DNA from: Acanthosoma haemorrhoidale
Taxonomy: Eukaryota > Arthropoda > Insecta > Hemiptera > Acanthosomatidae
Length of the DNA: 64,000 bases
Direction: 5' to 3'
Assembly (NCBI GenBank): GCA_930367205.1
Contig: OV884011.1
Span: 169,085,226 to 169,149,225, forward strand
Shown here: positions 59,995-64,000 of the stretch, one piece after another
Numbering within the stretch: the stretch's first letter is position 1
Layout: the number at the start of each line of letters is the position of its first letter
Program-made: the position numbers and the translations under genes
The notes under the pieces: generated by a model
The model's input: only the letters and a program-made list of their open reading frames with translations
The model's database searches: none
Told to the model about the DNA's origin: nothing

Positions 59995-60540
59995 ATGTTA
60001 AAAAATGTATATTAATAAAAAACAAAGGATCTTCCTCCTCAGTTGATGCTGCTTCAGTTTCCTCAACATGAATGTCAATATTTTCAGGGTAGTCTTTATA
60101 CAGTTCATTGTAGAACCTTCTATTTTCTACAGAAATCATCTTAATATTCTTCGAAAGCACTGGTTCTAAGGGCTAGAGAGTTAGGCCAGGGACGATTTCT
60201 AGAATAAATTTGAATATCATCACTGGGTTATAAGTTTTAGAAACAAGCATATCCCCATTTTTCTTATATTTTAAATTTACATATTTTTGAAGTGTGAAAG
60301 GTAAGATTTTGTTGTTGGTTTCTTTTGAAAAAACTCACCAAGACTTCAAATCAAAGATGAAACTTGGATACTCCACTATGGAAGTTATAATGGAAATTTG
60401 AAGGGTCTTGTCGACAGGTCACAATGTTTCATAATGCAGTTCATCAGAAATAAGGCAACAGAATTCGATCCTACCTTCACCTGTGATTCAAGGTTAAAAG
60501 TTGTGTTAAAAACATACAGCCAAAGTAGTCTCTTGTAGAA
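59995..60540 (-). pseudogene. Broken coding remnant of unknown origin
   Basis: Minus-strand frames give PFTLQKYVNLKYKKNGDMLV (about 60255-60310), KTYNPVMIFKFILEIVPGL (about 60180-60235) and ENRRFYNELYKDYPENIDIH, ending in an acidic EEEDPLFF tail at about 60020. The look is of a real protein end, probably a transposase or retroelement, with frameshifts. I do not recognise the family. Confidence 0.4.
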
Positions 60541-60599
60541 CTACTTGCCAACATTAAGGTTATGCAATTGAAGCTTTTGACATAATCTAACTCTAAAAC

Positions 60600-61130
60600 A
60601 AGAACTTTGCTGCATGATTTGGCTTAAGGAATATATTGCTTTTTGATGTGTAGGTAGTTTTCAGCTTTTTTTGTGAAGGTTGTACTCTAAGAGGCAAACA
60701 TCGGAGGGATTTATACTCTTTTTCTTTACATCTTCTTCAGAGTTGAAGGTCTGTCCATTCAATGAATTTTGAAGAAACCGAAACAGGTGGTCTGCATCTG
60801 AAGGTGCAAAGTCGGGTGAATATGAAGGGTGCGGCAAAACTTCCCAGCCAAGCTCCAGTAACTTCTGCCGCGTCTGCAAAGAAGTATGCGGTCCGGCATT
60901 GTCGTTATGGAAGACAATCCCTTTACGGAAGACAACACCCCTCCAATCCCACCAAATCGAGAGCATAACCTTCTTTGGGTGAAGTCCTGCTTTGGGGGTT
61001 GTTTGCGGCAATTCGCCGCACTTCCCCCACGAGCGTTTGCGCTCCACATTGAACGATCCACTTTTCATCCCCTGTCATCATTCTCTTCAAAAAAAGGATC
61101 GTTTTCTTCACGTTTCCGCAACAAATCGCA
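60600..61130 (-). pseudogene. mariner-family transposase relic with internal deletion
   Basis: Minus strand: MTGDEKWI (first catalytic Asp, about 61060-61085); after a frameshift ERKRSWGK, LHPKKVMLSIWWDWRGVVF, then directly RKGIVFHNDNAGPHTS (second Asp) and LPHPSYSPDFAPSD (third Asp) followed by HLFRFLQNSLNG and FNSEEDVKKK. About 40 residues that normally separate WWDWKG from the HNDNA motif are missing. One extra residue follows APSD. DD34D spacing identifies the family. Not functional. Confidence 0.9.
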
Positions 61131-61189
61131 GAAGGAAATCAATTTAGGTCTGGATATAAATACTATCTTTCAAGCCTCCACTAATTGAT

Positions 61190-62700
61190 AGTCCCTAACT
61201 ATTTCAACAGCGGTTTTGCAGATGCTGAAAATATAATACTTTTACCCAGACTTCAATGTGGTTATTTATGCCCTTATGGCTCCCATTGAGGGCATGAAAG
61301 GTATGCTAGCTTACCCCAGGCCCACTTCTATTTATTCATTGCAGCATGAATCATTGTCCACTTGGAGATTTGAACTCAGAACCTGCATATTGGGAATCAG
61401 TTATAATGGAATTACACCTTCAAGACCTCAGTAATTAGAAATATTGTACCCATTGAATAATTACCCAAATTGGGCTTTCAGGGATCTCCTGCATAAGTAT
61501 TGTATGATAAAAAAAAAACATTTTTTTTGGTCATTCAGCCATTTTTTTCCAATATATTAAGGTGTCAAACAAGACTTTTATCCTTTAGCAATTGTTTGTT
61601 ATTTAATTTATTTATTTGAAGGTAATAAGATACCTGAACTAGCAGAAAGTTAACTCTGGATATGTCTTTACAAAAAAATACTAAATTCTAGCTTTGTTTT
61701 GAAACACAATTTCGTATATCTGCTATGGTTGTATCAATACATCTATTTAGTTAGAGACTAAAATAAAGGGGTTTTAACCCAATAAACGAAAGAAAGAAAA
61801 AGATTATTAACAACCAGAGGGTATAAGATCATCGTTAACAGTGCTAGAGCGTATACTCCTGAAAGGGGACATCTGTTCGGACTGAAAGTCACATTTCATC
61901 TATGATGTAAGTGAAAAGCTTTCAGAGAGACATTGAAATGATTTATTCACAGGGATGCTAGTTTGATGGTGCCCTACATCCGGGAGTAATGCTCTCATAA
62001 ATTATGCACCAGTCACTAAAACGGCTTGATGAGATGCCTTTGAGACCCGCCAGCCCATAATCAGGTTTATTTAACGGAATTTCAAAATTAAAAGTTGTAG
62101 AAGGAATTCTATTGTAGGCACACCCAGCGGTACGCTACAATACGAGTATAGTAAGATGGGGGTTTACCTGGAGTATTATGAGGCTTACTATATTCTTACT
62201 TGGCATTTTTTAAATTCTGAGCAAATCTTTCCGAATTTATATTCAAACACATATTGCCGTTCGAGGGAAAATTTTGATTTTTTTAAAATATCTTTTTCCT
62301 AGCCCACTTAAAGATATAAAAAGAACTATAGCATACATCCAATAAAAGACACATCAACAATAATTTCTAAAAACGTATTGGACAGAAAACTAAGTAGTAT
62401 TGAATTTTTTTTTTATAGTTTAAATGTCTTCACCACAGGACAGGGAATGACTTGCAAAATCTTAGACGTCAGAGAGAGGGCAGTAAGTTAATAGATATGG
62501 GACCTACTTTTTTCACGATTATTAATGTTTTTCTAACTTAATTCCCGTAATCATAATGTAAATAGAACATAAAAGGCGAAGATATGTTAACTGTACATTT
62601 ACAATTTTCGATCGATTGGATCATTTTCAAAGCTACTGTGCCAGAACACATGTACATAGCGACAAAACAACAAACAGAGAGGCCGGCGGACGTAAATCGA
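61190..62700. other. No gene recognised; probable kelch intron if the 62712 exon is right
   Basis: AT-rich with short frames. Nothing else recognised. Confidence 0.35.
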
Positions 62701-62711
62701 ATGGCCAGTAC

Positions 62712-62768
62712 CTGTTCAAAAGTAGAGCCTTTACCTTCGGGCTCGGCTGAAGTATTCGCGTACAGCAT
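62712..62768 (-). CDS. Candidate first exon of the kelch gene
   Basis: ATG at 62768, 19 codons (MLYANTSAEPEGKGSTFEQ), donor CAG|gtactg in phase 0, which is the phase required by the exon at 59297. The stretch is CpG-rich compared with its flanks. No alignment supports it, and the intron would be 3.4 kb. Confidence 0.35.
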
Positions 62769-62769
62769 T

Positions 62770-64000
62770 ATTTTATAAACGCTAAAGTTTATTAATAACT
62801 TATAATCAAGTAGTTAAAATTATCGATGTTATAGGATCAAAGATCCGTAAAGCTGGTGGTGTTACGAAAACCGCACTTACATAGAACCCTTCTGAAGGAG
62901 CCAAAAAAAGTACAAAATCCTCGATGGAACTGTAGCAGTTCCCGAATGAGGCTACCCTGAGTAACAGGTACTAAGTTTAGAAAGTCAGCCATAGAATCTC
63001 ATAACCATAGAATGCTCTATAATCCATACGATGAGGTCTTGTTAAATTGAGCTATAACAGCAGTGAAACTGCTGGTCCTCAAAGAATTCAGGGTAATTAG
63101 GTATGTATTGATTGCATTTGCAGAGTGTAATTAGGTCGACAATTTAAATTTAGGACTAATCGTGAAGCCATAAATTATTGGGCATATTCTCTAGTTTACT
63201 TTGTCATATGGTAATCTGTAAAATGATTCAGAACAAAAAAGTAACTTGGCTGGCCTTTTGTCCAAACCTTGGCTCGAACGGCTAAGGTACAAAGTATCAA
63301 TCAACTAAACAGTACTTTTTTCAAGTTCATATAAAGAAATTACAGAACGTAGAAAGTAAAACAACAATATACATAACTATTTTAAAATGAGAGCTTTGAA
63401 AAAAAAATAAATTGAGTAGATTATTTTAATCGCCATTATCATAGAACACAAAGACAGACAAACGAACAAATCTCCGTATAGGGCAGTACGACTGGATTTA
63501 CTTTACTTTGTCAGTTCCGAAACCATTCAACGTAAAGTAATACAAGACTACACATGTCCAACTTGTAAGTAATTAAAGCATCTAATATGTTTGAATAAAT
63601 GGTACTTAAAAAGTTCTAAGTAGGAAAAAAAAAAAAAAAAAGGAGTATTTATTAGGATTCGAAAACAGCAATGGCATCTAAACTAAACGGGCTATACCAT
63701 TTCCTAATGAAAGAATTGTTTCAAACTGGAACAAATGCAATAAATTAGGGGACCGTTGAGCACAGGATGGAATTAAATGGAGCCTCTATTGAATTCTCTA
63801 AACGGGAGATGGGGTCTAACGACCACCCATTGGGGTCCCAAACGTTCGGGGGCACGAGGGTCCTCTAGATACTCACCGAATCAAGGGTACAAGTTTCTCT
63901 CAATCTCAGAGCATTCAATTTGTCTTGTAAACGGTCAACTGTTTTGTTTTAACGATATTGTGGAGAGACGGAGGGATAGCTTGTTTTATGGATTTCTGGT
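62770..64000. other. No gene recognised
   Basis: 63660-63900 is GC-richer but has no coding or repeat resemblance I can name. Poly-A run at 63625-63641. Confidence 0.35.

Noticed and set aside
62538..62711. Continuation of the 62768 frame past 62712 as one exon
   Set aside because: A hydrophobic stretch follows but there is no family match; the donor at 62711 gives a better phase fit with the kelch exons.

Overview
The window is animal nuclear DNA, most likely from an insect. It is AT-rich and mostly non-coding. Genes are broken by short GT..AG introns, there is no operon structure, and at least half of the recognisable content is transposon remains. The arthropod assignment rests on Jockey-type LINEs, a Methuselah-like receptor, and a TATA plus initiator core promoter. 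I cannot name the species; a hemipteran is only a guess.

Four genes can be supported, all on the minus strand. (1) 7956-8180: a single-exon 74-residue secreted peptide with an intact TATA/initiator promoter. (2) 30345-34187: a Methuselah-like class B receptor in at least five exons, with a somatomedin B domain in its ectodomain; the start codon was not found. (3) 42527-45255: a three-exon gene for a 168-residue protein resembling the axonemal protein CFAP107. (4) 56813-59297: a kelch-repeat protein whose exons join perfectly in phase, with a possible first exon at 62712-62768.

Layout. 0-6 kb: LINE tails, a 0.55 kb inverted-repeat element and a jerky/pogo transposase relic. 7.9-8.25 kb: the secreted peptide gene. 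9.5-12.5 kb: two inverted-repeat elements, the second enclosing a broken 28S rRNA fragment. 13.5-14.1 and 36.6-37.2 kb: two copies of an unclassified 0.6 kb repeat. 18.6-22.6 kb: mariner and LINE relics. 22.9-24.1 kb: an eleven-copy 104-bp tandem array. 24.7-29.7 kb: a degraded Jockey-like LINE and a truncated sister copy with target-site duplications. 30.3-34.2 kb: the receptor. 39.0-42.2 kb: a truncated LINE and a pogo/Tigger element with CAG termini at TA. 42.5-45.3 kb: the CFAP107-like gene. 45.4-49.6 kb: Penelope-like and LINE relics. 50-56 kb: AT-rich DNA with no gene I can see. 56.8-62.8 kb: the kelch gene, with a mariner relic in its putative first intron.

The genes have unrelated jobs (secretion, membrane signalling, cilium/sperm axoneme, kelch scaffold), so the window looks like an ordinary transposon-rich stretch rather than a functional cluster. 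Exon borders are read by eye from splice consensus, reading-frame continuity and codon phase.
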